This document shows positions 46,195 through 53,296 of a stretch of 64,000 nt of DNA, one piece after another. Position numbers and translations under genes: made by a program. The stretch comes from Antarctobacter heliothermus (lineage in GTDB: Bacteria > Pseudomonadota > Alphaproteobacteria > Rhodobacterales > Rhodobacteraceae), in NCBI RefSeq assembly GCF_002237555.1, contig NZ_CP022540.1:1116001-1180000 (forward strand), read 5' to 3'. Each line of letters opens with the position of its first letter. The stretch's first letter is position 1. A model generated the notes under the pieces. That model was not told the origin of the DNA and made no database searches. It saw only the letters and a program-made list of their open reading frames with translations.

Positions 46195-46845
46195 TCAGCG
46201 CGCGATTTCCTGCGCAAGGTAGCGACCCAGAAGGGACGCGCCCTTGCGGCTGGGGTGCAGGAGGTCGCGGTCGTAGTGTGACAGGTCGTAGGGATCGATC
46301 ACGGCCTTACCGGACAGATAGGTCATGGCCTGTATCCTTGGCGCAAGTCTTTGCAGGCGCTGGCTGAGGATGGCGAGTTCGTCTACGCAAGGCGCAAAGG
46401 GGCCGCCAACGGTGGGGACGTCGTAATAATCCAGCCAATAGATCCGCGCACCCGATTTGGCCAGTTGCGCGACAAAGCTGGGGATTTCACCCTGTCGCCC
46501 ATCGTCAGAGATCAGCTGGTTCAGCACGGCGCCGCAAGCGCGACAGCCGCATTCCCCCATCAGATCATTGCCGCCGCCGTCCAGAACGATCACATCCCAA
46601 TCTCCACGCCGCATCTGGCGGCGGATGTCGAAACCCGTGGCTGCCGCAAGCACGCCACTGTGGGAAAACCGCGCGCCGGGCACGGATTTGTTTTTCACGG
46701 TCACCTGTGTGGAGGCGGCAAGCTGATCTGCAACGGACTGACCGGCGGCGCGGTGCCAGGCGAGGATGGAATCGCCAAGGACAAGGACATTTTCCGCGCG
46801 GGCAGGAGCGGCGATCAGGAGCAAGAGAATGAGTAAATGACGCAT
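46195..46845 (-). CDS. Exported SGNH/GDSL hydrolase
   Basis: 216 residues from the ATG at 46845, chosen because [19 protein letters not shown] is a clean signal peptide; an upstream start would overlap the zincin gene. Block I is [12 protein letters not shown] with the catalytic serine, the GGGNDL block III is present, and the catalytic Asp-His pair is in [14 protein letters not shown]. Two clustered cysteines (GECGCRACG) could form a disulfide. The substrate, such as an acetylated glycan or ester, is unknown. It follows the zincin gene by 26 bases on the same strand. Confidence 0.82.
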   Translation of the reverse strand: MRHLLILLLLIAAPARAENVLVLGDSILAWHRAAGQSVADQLAASTQVTVKNKSVPGARFSHSGVLAAATGFDIRRQMRRGDWDVIVLDGGGNDLMGECGCRACGAVLNQLISDDGRQGEIPSFVAQLAKSGARIYWLDYYDVPTVGGPFAPCVDELAILSQRLQRLAPRIQAMTYLSGKAVIDPYDLSHYDRDLLHPSRKGASLLGRYLAQEIAR

Positions 46846-46871
46846 CCCAAGTGAACTAGAGCGATACCCGT

Positions 46872-47255
46872 CTATTCCCACCATCGATCAATCGCGGCGA
46901 TGTCATCGTCGGACCAGCCAAAGTGATGCGCAAACTCATGGACCGTGACATGGGCGATTAGATCGTCCAATTCGATATCACCACGGTCGCGCCATTCGTT
47001 CAGGATCGGCTCGCGGAACAGCCAGACCGTATCGGGAAACGGCGCGGGATCGGCAAAGCTTTTGTGCGTCATGGGTACACCGTCGTACATCCCAGTCAGC
47101 TCCAGCGGGTTTCTGATCTGCATGTCATTGAGGATGTCCCGCGGTGGCCAGTCGACAACACGCAACAGGACGTTCTGCGCCCCGGCGCGGAACGGTTCGG
47201 GAAAGCCCGCAACGGTACGCTGGGCAACGTCATGGAAGCGGGCAACGTCGGTCAT
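46872..47255 (-). CDS. Minimal zincin-type metallopeptidase
   Basis: 127 residues. The HExxH zinc motif is in [16 protein letters not shown] with the third ligand likely in the acidic DDDI segment, as in the zincin_1 family of small metallopeptidases with no signal peptide. Family function is unknown to me. Its start overlaps the thpR stop by 4 bases, which couples it to thpR-pfkB upstream. Confidence 0.82.
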   Translation of the reverse strand: MTDVARFHDVAQRTVAGFPEPFRAGAQNVLLRVVDWPPRDILNDMQIRNPLELTGMYDGVPMTHKSFADPAPFPDTVWLFREPILNEWRDRGDIELDDLIAHVTVHEFAHHFGWSDDDIAAIDRWWE

Positions 47256-47785
47256 ATCAGCACGGCCAGCGGGTAGCGGGACAGTTCTTCGTGGATCGCG
47301 CCATCGGGATGCAGGGTCGAGGCGTACAGGCTGACCGCGTCACAAACAAATGGTCCGACCGTCGCGCTGGCCAGAACGGCCAGCACCGGGCCCGCGTTTT
47401 CGCGGGCACCCATCCGGGACAGCGTTACATGCGGGCGAAAGCGGCGGCGTTCAGGTGCGATACCCACGCCGCGCAACCGCGACAGCACCCGGGTGTGCAG
47501 CGTTGTCAGGTCGGCACCGCCGTCAGCCTCCAACGCGATGGCCTGCCCGTGCCTGCCGCCAAAGACGGTGCCGCCCGACAGGGTCAGACGTTGTGCAGGG
47601 GACCGCAGGGTTTGCAGACCTTCATGGATGGCCTCGGCCTGCTCTTCGGTCTGGTCGCCAAGGAAGGCCAGCGTCAGGTGCAGGTTGTCAAAGGGTACGG
47701 TGCGGCCGGTGGGAAAGCGGGACTGCAACGCCTCTAGCGTGGTACGAGCCGTTTCAGGCAGGGGAAGGGCGATGAACAGGCGCAT
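47252..47785 (-). CDS. thpR: RNA 2',3'-cyclic phosphodiesterase (ThpR)
   Basis: 177 residues from the ATG at 47785; a longer frame upstream overlaps pfkB and has no similarity. Member of the 2H superfamily, with the two His-x-Thr/Ser motifs HLTLAF near residue 40 and HVTLSR near 125. It opens 2',3'-cyclic phosphate ends of RNA to 2'-phosphate. Start and stop overlap pfkB by one base and the zincin gene by four, so the three are translated together. Confidence 0.9.
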   Translation of the reverse strand: MRLFIALPLPETARTTLEALQSRFPTGRTVPFDNLHLTLAFLGDQTEEQAEAIHEGLQTLRSPAQRLTLSGGTVFGGRHGQAIALEADGGADLTTLHTRVLSRLRGVGIAPERRRFRPHVTLSRMGARENAGPVLAVLASATVGPFVCDAVSLYASTLHPDGAIHEELSRYPLAVLI

Positions 47786-48726
47786 CAGAGGGCGATCAAC
47801 TGTGTCAGCGGAAGAAATTTGGCGAAATCCTCGGGCAGGCACAGTTGGGTGCCGGGGCTGATAACGGCCGCAGCGGCTGCGGCGGCGCCTTGGCGCAGAG
47901 CCTCGGGGGGGGCAGCGCCCTCCGCCAGTGCCTTGACCATCCCGCCGACAAAGCTGTCGCCGGCGCCGATGGCGCTGACCACGGTTTGGTTGGCGGCGGA
48001 GACATACCATTGACCTTCAGGGGTGGCCATGACGGAACCGTCCGCGCCCCGGGCGATGATGATCAGATCAGCCGCCCCACGCACCCGCAGTTCTTCGGCA
48101 AACGCGGCGCTGTCCGCGCGGGTGTCCAGCGGACGCCCCGACAGATCGCGCGCCTCGGCGCTGTCCATGCGCAGGATATAGGGGGCAGGTTGCGGGCTGT
48201 CGGCCTGATGGGCCAGATGTGCGCCAGATGTGTCGATCACCACGCGCCGTCCCGGCAGGCGGGCGCAGGCGCGTGTGATCCAGCCGGGCGCGCATCCCAG
48301 CGGCATACTACCTGACAAAACGATGAACGCCCCCGGCTCTGCCTCTTCGGCCAGCGTGTCCAGAACGCTGTCCAATTGCGCCTCAGTCCATGTCGGGCCA
48401 GTCATGACAAAACGGTATTGTTCGCCACTGCTGTCATCGGTCACGGCAAAGCTATAGCGCGTCTCTCCCGGGGCGGGCAGGCGTACCAGATCAAGCCCGC
48501 GCCGTTCCAATAATTCGCCCAGCGTCGTCCCGGTGTGCCCGCCCAGCGCCACCAGCGCGCGGGCATGGCCTCCCAATTGGACAATCGCGCGGGCCACGTT
48601 GACGCCGCCGCCGCCCGGCTCGGCGGTTTCCGGTCCGCAACGCAGCTTTGGCCCCGGGATGACAGACGGGCAGGAGGTGGCCAGATCAAGCGCCGGGTTC
48701 AGTGTGACAGTCAGGATATGGGTCAT
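47785..48726 (-). CDS. pfkB: 6-phosphofructokinase II (PfkB-type sugar kinase)
   Basis: 313 residues from the ATG at 48726, with AAGGAGATGC before it. Ribokinase-fold kinase; GGGGVNVARAIVQLGG near residue 40, SGEQYRFVMTG and the C-terminal catalytic AIGAGDSFVGGMV (Gly-Ala-Gly-Asp) are intact. The start THILTVTLNPALDLA and the KLRC segment resemble E. coli PfkB, so 6-phosphofructokinase is more likely than 1-phosphofructokinase, but substrate cannot be proven. Heads the pfkB-thpR-zincin-SGNH run. Confidence 0.85.
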   Translation of the reverse strand: MTHILTVTLNPALDLATSCPSVIPGPKLRCGPETAEPGGGGVNVARAIVQLGGHARALVALGGHTGTTLGELLERRGLDLVRLPAPGETRYSFAVTDDSSGEQYRFVMTGPTWTEAQLDSVLDTLAEEAEPGAFIVLSGSMPLGCAPGWITRACARLPGRRVVIDTSGAHLAHQADSPQPAPYILRMDSAEARDLSGRPLDTRADSAAFAEELRVRGAADLIIIARGADGSVMATPEGQWYVSAANQTVVSAIGAGDSFVGGMVKALAEGAAPPEALRQGAAAAAAAVISPGTQLCLPEDFAKFLPLTQLIAL

Positions 48727-48869
48727 GGGCGCATCTCCTTGGCGGCCCTTGGCGCCGCTTTGTCCCATTTGCCTAACATTCGCGCGCGATGCGGGCCAGT
48801 GGGGCCCTTGCGGAACTGGACAAATGCGCTGCCTTGTGAAAACACCGCGCCTCGTCAGGAGGCACGATC

Positions 48870-50198
48870 ATGACCGTCACCCGTTTCGCCCCGTCGCCCA
48901 CAGGATACATCCATGTGGGCAATCTGCGCACCGCGCTGTTCAACCATCTGATCGCCCGCAAGAGCGGTGGCCAGTTCGTTCTGCGCATCGACGACACCGA
49001 CCCGGAGCGGTCGAAAGAGGAATACGTCGACGCGATCAAGCAAGACCTCGAATGGTTGGGCCTGACATGGGACCGGGTGGAACGACAGTCCGCGCGGCTG
49101 GACCGTTACACGTCGGCGGCAGACAAACTACGCGACATGGGGCGGTTCTACGAGGCGTTTGAGACGCCCACGGAACTGGACCTGAAGCGCAAGAAGCAGC
49201 TGAACATGGGCAAGCCGCCGGTTTATGACCGCGCTGCGCTGTCTTTGTCGGAGGACGACAAGGCCAAGCTGCGCGCCGAACGCGGCGATGGCGTCTGGCG
49301 CTTCAAGCTGGATCAGGAACGCATTTCTTGGGACGACGGCATTCTGGGTGAGGTGTCGATTGACGCGGCCAGTGTGTCCGATCCGGTGCTGATCCGGGCG
49401 GATGGGCAGTTCCTGTATACGCTGGCCTCTGTTGTCGATGACATGGAAATGGGCATCACCCATGTGGTGCGTGGCAATGACCATGTGACCAACACGGCGA
49501 CGCAGATCCAGATGATCCGCGCGCTGGGCGGAGAGCCGCCCGCCTTTGCGCACCACTCGCTGCTGACCGGCCCGCAGGGGGAATCGCTGTCGAAACGTTT
49601 GGGCACGCTGGCCTTGCGTGATCTGCGAGAAGCAGGGGTAGAGCCAGAGGCGCTGCTGTCGCTGATGGCGCGCCTGGGGTCGTCGCAGCCGGTGGAACTG
49701 CGGATGTCGCTGGATGAAATCGCCGACGGGTTCGAGCTGCCGCAGTTCGGGTCCGCGCCGACCAAGTTCGACGTCGAAGATCTGTACCCGCTGACCGCGA
49801 AAAAGCTGCACGGGCTGGAGCTGGCGTCTGTCGCGGATGAACTGGCCGCGCTGGGCGTTCCCGGTGATCTGGCTGCGCCGTTCTGGAAGGTGGTGCGTGA
49901 GAACATCACCACCCGTAAGGATATTGCCGGTTGGTGGGATCTGTTCCGCGACGGGGCCGCGCCGATGGTGGCCGATGAGGATCAGGCGTTTGTCACAGAG
50001 GCCTTTGGCCTGCTGGGCGAGCCGCCCTATGCCGCAGACACATGGGGTACTTGGACCGCTGCGGTAAAAGATGCGACGGGCCGCAAGGGCAAGGGTCTGT
50101 TCATGCCGCTGCGCAAGGCCGTGACCGGGTTGGAACGCGGGCCGGAAATGGCCGATGTGATGCCGCTGTTGCAGAAAAAGCCCGGCAGCGCGGGCTGA
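48870..50198 (+). CDS. gltX: Glutamyl-tRNA synthetase
   Basis: 442 residues. Class I synthetase with the HIGH-equivalent FAPSPTGYIHVGNLRTALFN at the N-terminus, the RIDDTDPERSKEEYVDAI block and a KMSKS-like LSKRLGTLAL near residue 245. At 442 residues it matches the shorter GluRS group; many alphaproteobacteria have two gltX genes, and no other is in this window. An AGGAGG precedes the start. A GC hairpin (CCCGCCGC/GCGGCGGG, 50211-50234) lies after the stop. Confidence 0.95.
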   Translation: MTVTRFAPSPTGYIHVGNLRTALFNHLIARKSGGQFVLRIDDTDPERSKEEYVDAIKQDLEWLGLTWDRVERQSARLDRYTSAADKLRDMGRFYEAFETPTELDLKRKKQLNMGKPPVYDRAALSLSEDDKAKLRAERGDGVWRFKLDQERISWDDGILGEVSIDAASVSDPVLIRADGQFLYTLASVVDDMEMGITHVVRGNDHVTNTATQIQMIRALGGEPPAFAHHSLLTGPQGESLSKRLGTLALRDLREAGVEPEALLSLMARLGSSQPVELRMSLDEIADGFELPQFGSAPTKFDVEDLYPLTAKKLHGLELASVADELAALGVPGDLAAPFWKVVRENITTRKDIAGWWDLFRDGAAPMVADEDQAFVTEAFGLLGEPPYAADTWGTWTAAVKDATGRKGKGLFMPLRKAVTGLERGPEMADVMPLLQKKPGSAG

Positions 50199-50246
50199 GG
50201 ATGAACGCGCCCCGCCGCTGAATTACGCGGCGGGCTGCGACATGCA

Positions 50247-50816
50247 TCAATCTGCGGCCGTGATGATCCGGCTGCCCATTAACTCCAGTCCTGTGTCGGT
50301 CAGCGTGCGGATCTCATCCGTCAGAGCGCAGGTGCGGCTGTATTGAGGGGCCGCGCGATCATCGAGGATCGGGGCCTCCCATCCCAGCGTGGTTTCAAAG
50401 AAGCAGGCAGGACCGGCGGGGCCGTATTCCGACAAGTAACCCGCGACAACCACATCAAGATAGCTCAGCAGGATCGGGTTGTCCGGTCCGGGTGCGCGGT
50501 GGCGGGCCGGGTCGATAGCATAGACGACGATTTCCTTCGCGTCCGATTTGTGGTCCAGCGTCGCAGTTGCGTCGTGACGGTCATAGGCTGCCTCACGCTG
50601 GTCCAGTTCTGCCCAGTTTTCACCGGGAACTGGGGCAATAAGGCCGTCAATACTGGCCTGCGGGTCGCGGACCGCTGTGAGATAGCACAGCGCCCGTTCG
50701 GGGACGGCGCGCCACGCACGATGCCATCCGTTCAGGCGGGCGCGGTACGCCGGGGCGTGGAGGTGTGTGGTCCGATTGACCAGTGATCCGTAGCCGAAGA
50801 AATATATATGCTGCAT
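50247..50816 (-). CDS. Gamma-glutamylcyclotransferase-fold protein
   Basis: 189 residues. The N-terminal YFFGYGSLVNRTTH is the GGCT/AIG2-family signature that forms the substrate loop, and the Glu in GENWAELDQREAAYDR is the expected catalytic position. Enzymes of this fold act on gamma-glutamyl amines or peptides, such as in glutathione breakdown; the exact reaction is not clear. It is divergent from the Rrf2 gene, sharing a 92-base promoter region that contains an FNR-type dyad. Confidence 0.78.
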   Translation of the reverse strand: MQHIYFFGYGSLVNRTTHLHAPAYRARLNGWHRAWRAVPERALCYLTAVRDPQASIDGLIAPVPGENWAELDQREAAYDRHDATATLDHKSDAKEIVVYAIDPARHRAPGPDNPILLSYLDVVVAGYLSEYGPAGPACFFETTLGWEAPILDDRAAPQYSRTCALTDEIRTLTDTGLELMGSRIITAAD

Positions 50817-50836
50817 GTGGGAAATATTTACCCCAA

Positions 50837-50850
50837 TTGACGCATGTCAA
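50837..50850. promoter_or_regulatory. FNR-type dyad TTGAC-N4-GTCAA
   Basis: TTGACGCATGTCAA is a perfect 5-bp dyad with a 4-base spacer, the layout of FNR/CRP-superfamily sites such as FnrL (TTGAT-N4-ATCAA). It sits 59 bases before the Rrf2-type gene and 21 before the GGCT-fold gene, so either can be controlled. The exact regulator is not known. Confidence 0.6.
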
Positions 50851-50908
50851 ACCCGGATTTCGTTCAACATGTCAGTAAGACCCTGTCCTGATGGCTGGGG
50901 AGGCCGAA

Positions 50909-51397
50909 ATGCGTGTGACGAAAAGAACCAATATTGCCATGCGTGTGCTGATGTATTGCGCGGCAAATCCTGATCGTCTGGTCACAAAGCATGAGATCGC
51001 AGAGCGCTGTAATGCCTCAGAGAACCACTTGGCGCAGGTCATCAACCAGTTGGCGCAGATGGGTTTTTTGCACACCCAGCGCGGCCGCAACGGTGGGCTG
51101 GAACTGGGTCGTCCGGCCATCGAGATCGTCATCGGCGACGTATTTCGCGCCCTTGAGCAGCCCGTGCCCTTGGCGGAATGCTTTGCAGATGTGGACAACA
51201 CCTGCCCCCTGAAAGAGGCGTGCCGCCTGCGAGACGCGCTCAACAACGCAGCCAATGCTTTCTACGAGACACTGGACCTGATTACGCTGGATTCGCTGGT
51301 CTGCGACAACCCCGCGCTGCTGGAGATCATTTCGCCCGCCGGTTGCACGGCACGACGTCGCCCGGGCACGCTTGTCAATGCCGGGGCAATCGACTAG
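50909..51397 (+). CDS. nsrR: Rrf2-family regulator, NsrR-like
   Basis: 162 residues from the ATG at 50909, preceded by GGGGAGG. Winged-helix Rrf2 protein (MRVTKRTNIAMRVLMYCAAN, then HLAQVINQLAQMGFLHTQRG with the recognition region). Three cysteines, Cys91, Cys99 and Cys105, are in C-x7-C-x5-C spacing, the same as Cys92/100/106 of Bacillus subtilis NsrR, which holds a [4Fe-4S] cluster sensing nitric oxide. It is therefore a likely NO-sensing regulator. IscR has different cysteine spacing. Divergent from the GGCT gene. Confidence 0.8.
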   Translation: MRVTKRTNIAMRVLMYCAANPDRLVTKHEIAERCNASENHLAQVINQLAQMGFLHTQRGRNGGLELGRPAIEIVIGDVFRALEQPVPLAECFADVDNTCPLKEACRLRDALNNAANAFYETLDLITLDSLVCDNPALLEIISPAGCTARRRPGTLVNAGAID

Positions 51398-51413
51398 CGT
51401 CGCGGCAACTTCG

Positions 51414-51578
51414 ACGGGAGAACCGGTGCGGCCTTGGCCAAACCCGGTGCCGAAGGCGCAACCGCCCCGGAAACGCTCAGGCCCAATGGACCGCGAAGGA
51501 ACGACACTCTGGAGAGAGGCGCAGTATGGGCGTCCGCCGAAGGGATAGCGATCTCAGGCCAAGGGACAGAGGGGGCAG
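51414..51578 (+). ncRNA. Tandem glycine riboswitch upstream of gcvT
   Basis: Two aptamer-like copies follow each other. Aptamer 1 has GTGCCGAAGGCGCAA, GGAAACGCTCAGGCCCAATG and ends near ACTCTGGAGAG. Aptamer 2 has GCCGAAGGGATAGC, ATCTCAGGCCAAGGGACAGA and GGGGG. These match the GAAGG...CTCAGG...GGACAGAG core of the glycine riboswitch, which switches on gcv genes when glycine is plentiful. It lies 67 bases before the gcvT start, with a potential expression-platform hairpin in GGTACGGAAC...GTGCCGGTAC between. Ends are approximate. Confidence 0.88.
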
Positions 51579-51644
51579 TGAAGGTACGGAACGGGTCCGT
51601 GCCGGTACTGTCCGGACGCCGCGCGTTTCGGGGAAAGGGAACGC

Positions 51645-52775
51645 ATGGCTGACGACCTGACAGAATTGAAAACCACCGTCCTGAATGACCTGCACCACGC
51701 GCAAGGCGCAAAGATGGTGGGGTTTGCCGGCTATGAAATGCCGGTCCAGTACAAGCTGGGGGTCCTCAAGGAACATCTGCACACACGGGCGTCTGCCGGT
51801 CTGTTCGACGTCAGCCACATGGGGCAGGTGATCCTGCGTGGCCCGGACGTGGCAAAGGCGCTGGAGTCTCTGGTGCCGGTCGATGTGGTCGGACTGGCCG
51901 AGGGGCGTCAGCGTTACGCGCTGTTTACCAACGATGCGGGCGGGATCGAGGATGACTTGATGATTGCCAACCGGGGCGATCACCTGTTTCTGGTGGTCAA
52001 CGCCGCCTGCAAACACGCGGATGTCGCGCGGATGCGCGCCGCGCTGGAACCGCAGGGCATTACCGTCAAGATGCTGGAAAACCGGGCGCTTGTGGCCTTG
52101 CAGGGGCCTGCGGCCGAAGATGTCTTGGCCGAACATTGCCCGGACGTGCGAGAGATGAAATTCATGGACGTGGCGACGCTGCCGATTGCTGGCGCGGAAT
52201 GCTGGATCTCACGGTCTGGCTATACCGGCGAGGATGGATTTGAAATTTCAGTGCCCAATGCCGCAGCGATGGATCTGGCGAAATCGCTCTTGGGGGACGC
52301 GCGGGTTGAGGCGATCGGCCTTGGCGCTCGGGATTCTTTGCGGCTGGAGGCTGGGCTGTGCCTGTACGGGCAGGATCTGGATACAGACACCACGCCGATC
52401 GCGGCTGGGTTGGGCTGGGCGATCTCCAAGGCGCGGCGCACGGATGGCGCGCGCGCAGGTGGCTTTCCGGGAGACACGCGTATTCTGTCTGAAATGGCAG
52501 AGGGCACGGCCCTCAAGCGGGTCGGCCTGCGGCCCGAAGGCCGCGCGCCGTTGCGGGCAGGCGTTGTGTTGTTCGACGCCGAAGAGGGCGGTTCAGAGAT
52601 GGGCACGGTGACCTCTGGCGGCTTTGGCCCTTCGGTGGAAGGGCCTGTATCTATGGGGTATGTGCCGCGAGCGCAGGCCAGTGAGGGCACCACCCTCTGG
52701 GCTGAGTTGCGCGGCAAACGGGTTCCGGTGCGGGTGGCAAAGCTGCCCTTCGTTCCGGCAGGATTCAAACGGTGA
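51645..52775 (+). CDS. gcvT: Glycine cleavage system aminomethyltransferase (T protein)
   Basis: 376 residues. The T protein transfers the methylene group from the lipoyl arm of GcvH to tetrahydrofolate. The folate-binding signature is in SHMGQVILRG and SGYTGEDGFEISV, followed by ARDSLRLEAGLCLYGQDLD. First coding gene of gcvT-gcvH-gcvP after the glycine riboswitch, 16 bases before gcvH, and almost certainly co-transcribed. Confidence 0.96.
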   Translation: MADDLTELKTTVLNDLHHAQGAKMVGFAGYEMPVQYKLGVLKEHLHTRASAGLFDVSHMGQVILRGPDVAKALESLVPVDVVGLAEGRQRYALFTNDAGGIEDDLMIANRGDHLFLVVNAACKHADVARMRAALEPQGITVKMLENRALVALQGPAAEDVLAEHCPDVREMKFMDVATLPIAGAECWISRSGYTGEDGFEISVPNAAAMDLAKSLLGDARVEAIGLGARDSLRLEAGLCLYGQDLDTDTTPIAAGLGWAISKARRTDGARAGGFPGDTRILSEMAEGTALKRVGLRPEGRAPLRAGVVLFDAEEGGSEMGTVTSGGFGPSVEGPVSMGYVPRAQASEGTTLWAELRGKRVPVRVAKLPFVPAGFKR

Positions 52776-52791
52776 AACTGAGGAGACGCAC

Positions 52792-53151
52792 ATGAAATTC
52801 ACCGAAGAGCATGAATGGCTGGAGATCGAAGACGATCTGGTCGTCGTGGGCATTACTACACATGCGGCGGAACAGCTGGGCGACATTGTCTTTGTCGAAC
52901 TGCCGGACGAAGGCCGTGAAGTGACCAAGGACGAAGAGGTCGTGGTGATCGAGTCGGTCAAGGCAGCGTCGGACATCCTTGCCCCGCTGGATGGCGAGAT
53001 CGTTGAGGTCAACGAGTCCATCGTCGCGGACCCGGGTAAGGTGAACGAAGATCCCGAGGGCGATGCGTGGTTCTTCAAGATGAAGATCGAAGATCTGTCG
53101 GTTCTGGATGAGCTGATGGATGAGAAAGCCTACAAGGCCTTCATTTCCTGA
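52792..53151 (+). CDS. gcvH: Glycine cleavage system H protein
   Basis: 119 residues from the ATG at 52792, preceded by GAGGAGACG; a longer in-frame start upstream lies inside gcvT. The lipoyl-attachment lysine is in [20 protein letters not shown]. GcvH shuttles the aminomethyl group between P, T and L proteins. The end is 145 bases from gcvP, a gap filled partly by a dispersed repeat. Confidence 0.96.
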   Translation: MKFTEEHEWLEIEDDLVVVGITTHAAEQLGDIVFVELPDEGREVTKDEEVVVIESVKAASDILAPLDGEIVEVNESIVADPGKVNEDPEGDAWFFKMKIEDLSVLDELMDEKAYKAFIS

Positions 53152-53211
53152 AGACCGCGGCGGGGAACACACGCCCAACGCCCAAAGCCCGACGTGGCGT
53201 GGGTGGATGAC

Positions 53212-53269
53212 GGGGGAGGGGGCGCTGCCCCCTCTTGGCCTTTGGCCAATTCACCCCCGGAGTATTTTC
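53212..53269. repeat. Intergenic repeat element of Rhodobacterales type (two hairpins)
   Basis: GAGGGGGC (53216-53223) pairs with GCCCCCTC (53227-53234), then TTGGCC (53235-53240) pairs with GGCCAA (53244-53249), followed by CACCCCCGGAGTATTTT. This two-hairpin plus C-rich layout resembles a repeat I recall in gene gaps of Rhodobacterales genomes; it occurs once in this window. It separates gcvH from gcvP and may affect stability of the message. Confidence 0.6.
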
Positions 53270-53296
53270 ACAGAGAAGAAGACGCGGGAGCGGCGC

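Noticed and set aside
50211..50234. A terminator after gltX
   Set aside because: The 8-bp GC stem is real but neither strand has a T tract, so only a hairpin can be claimed.
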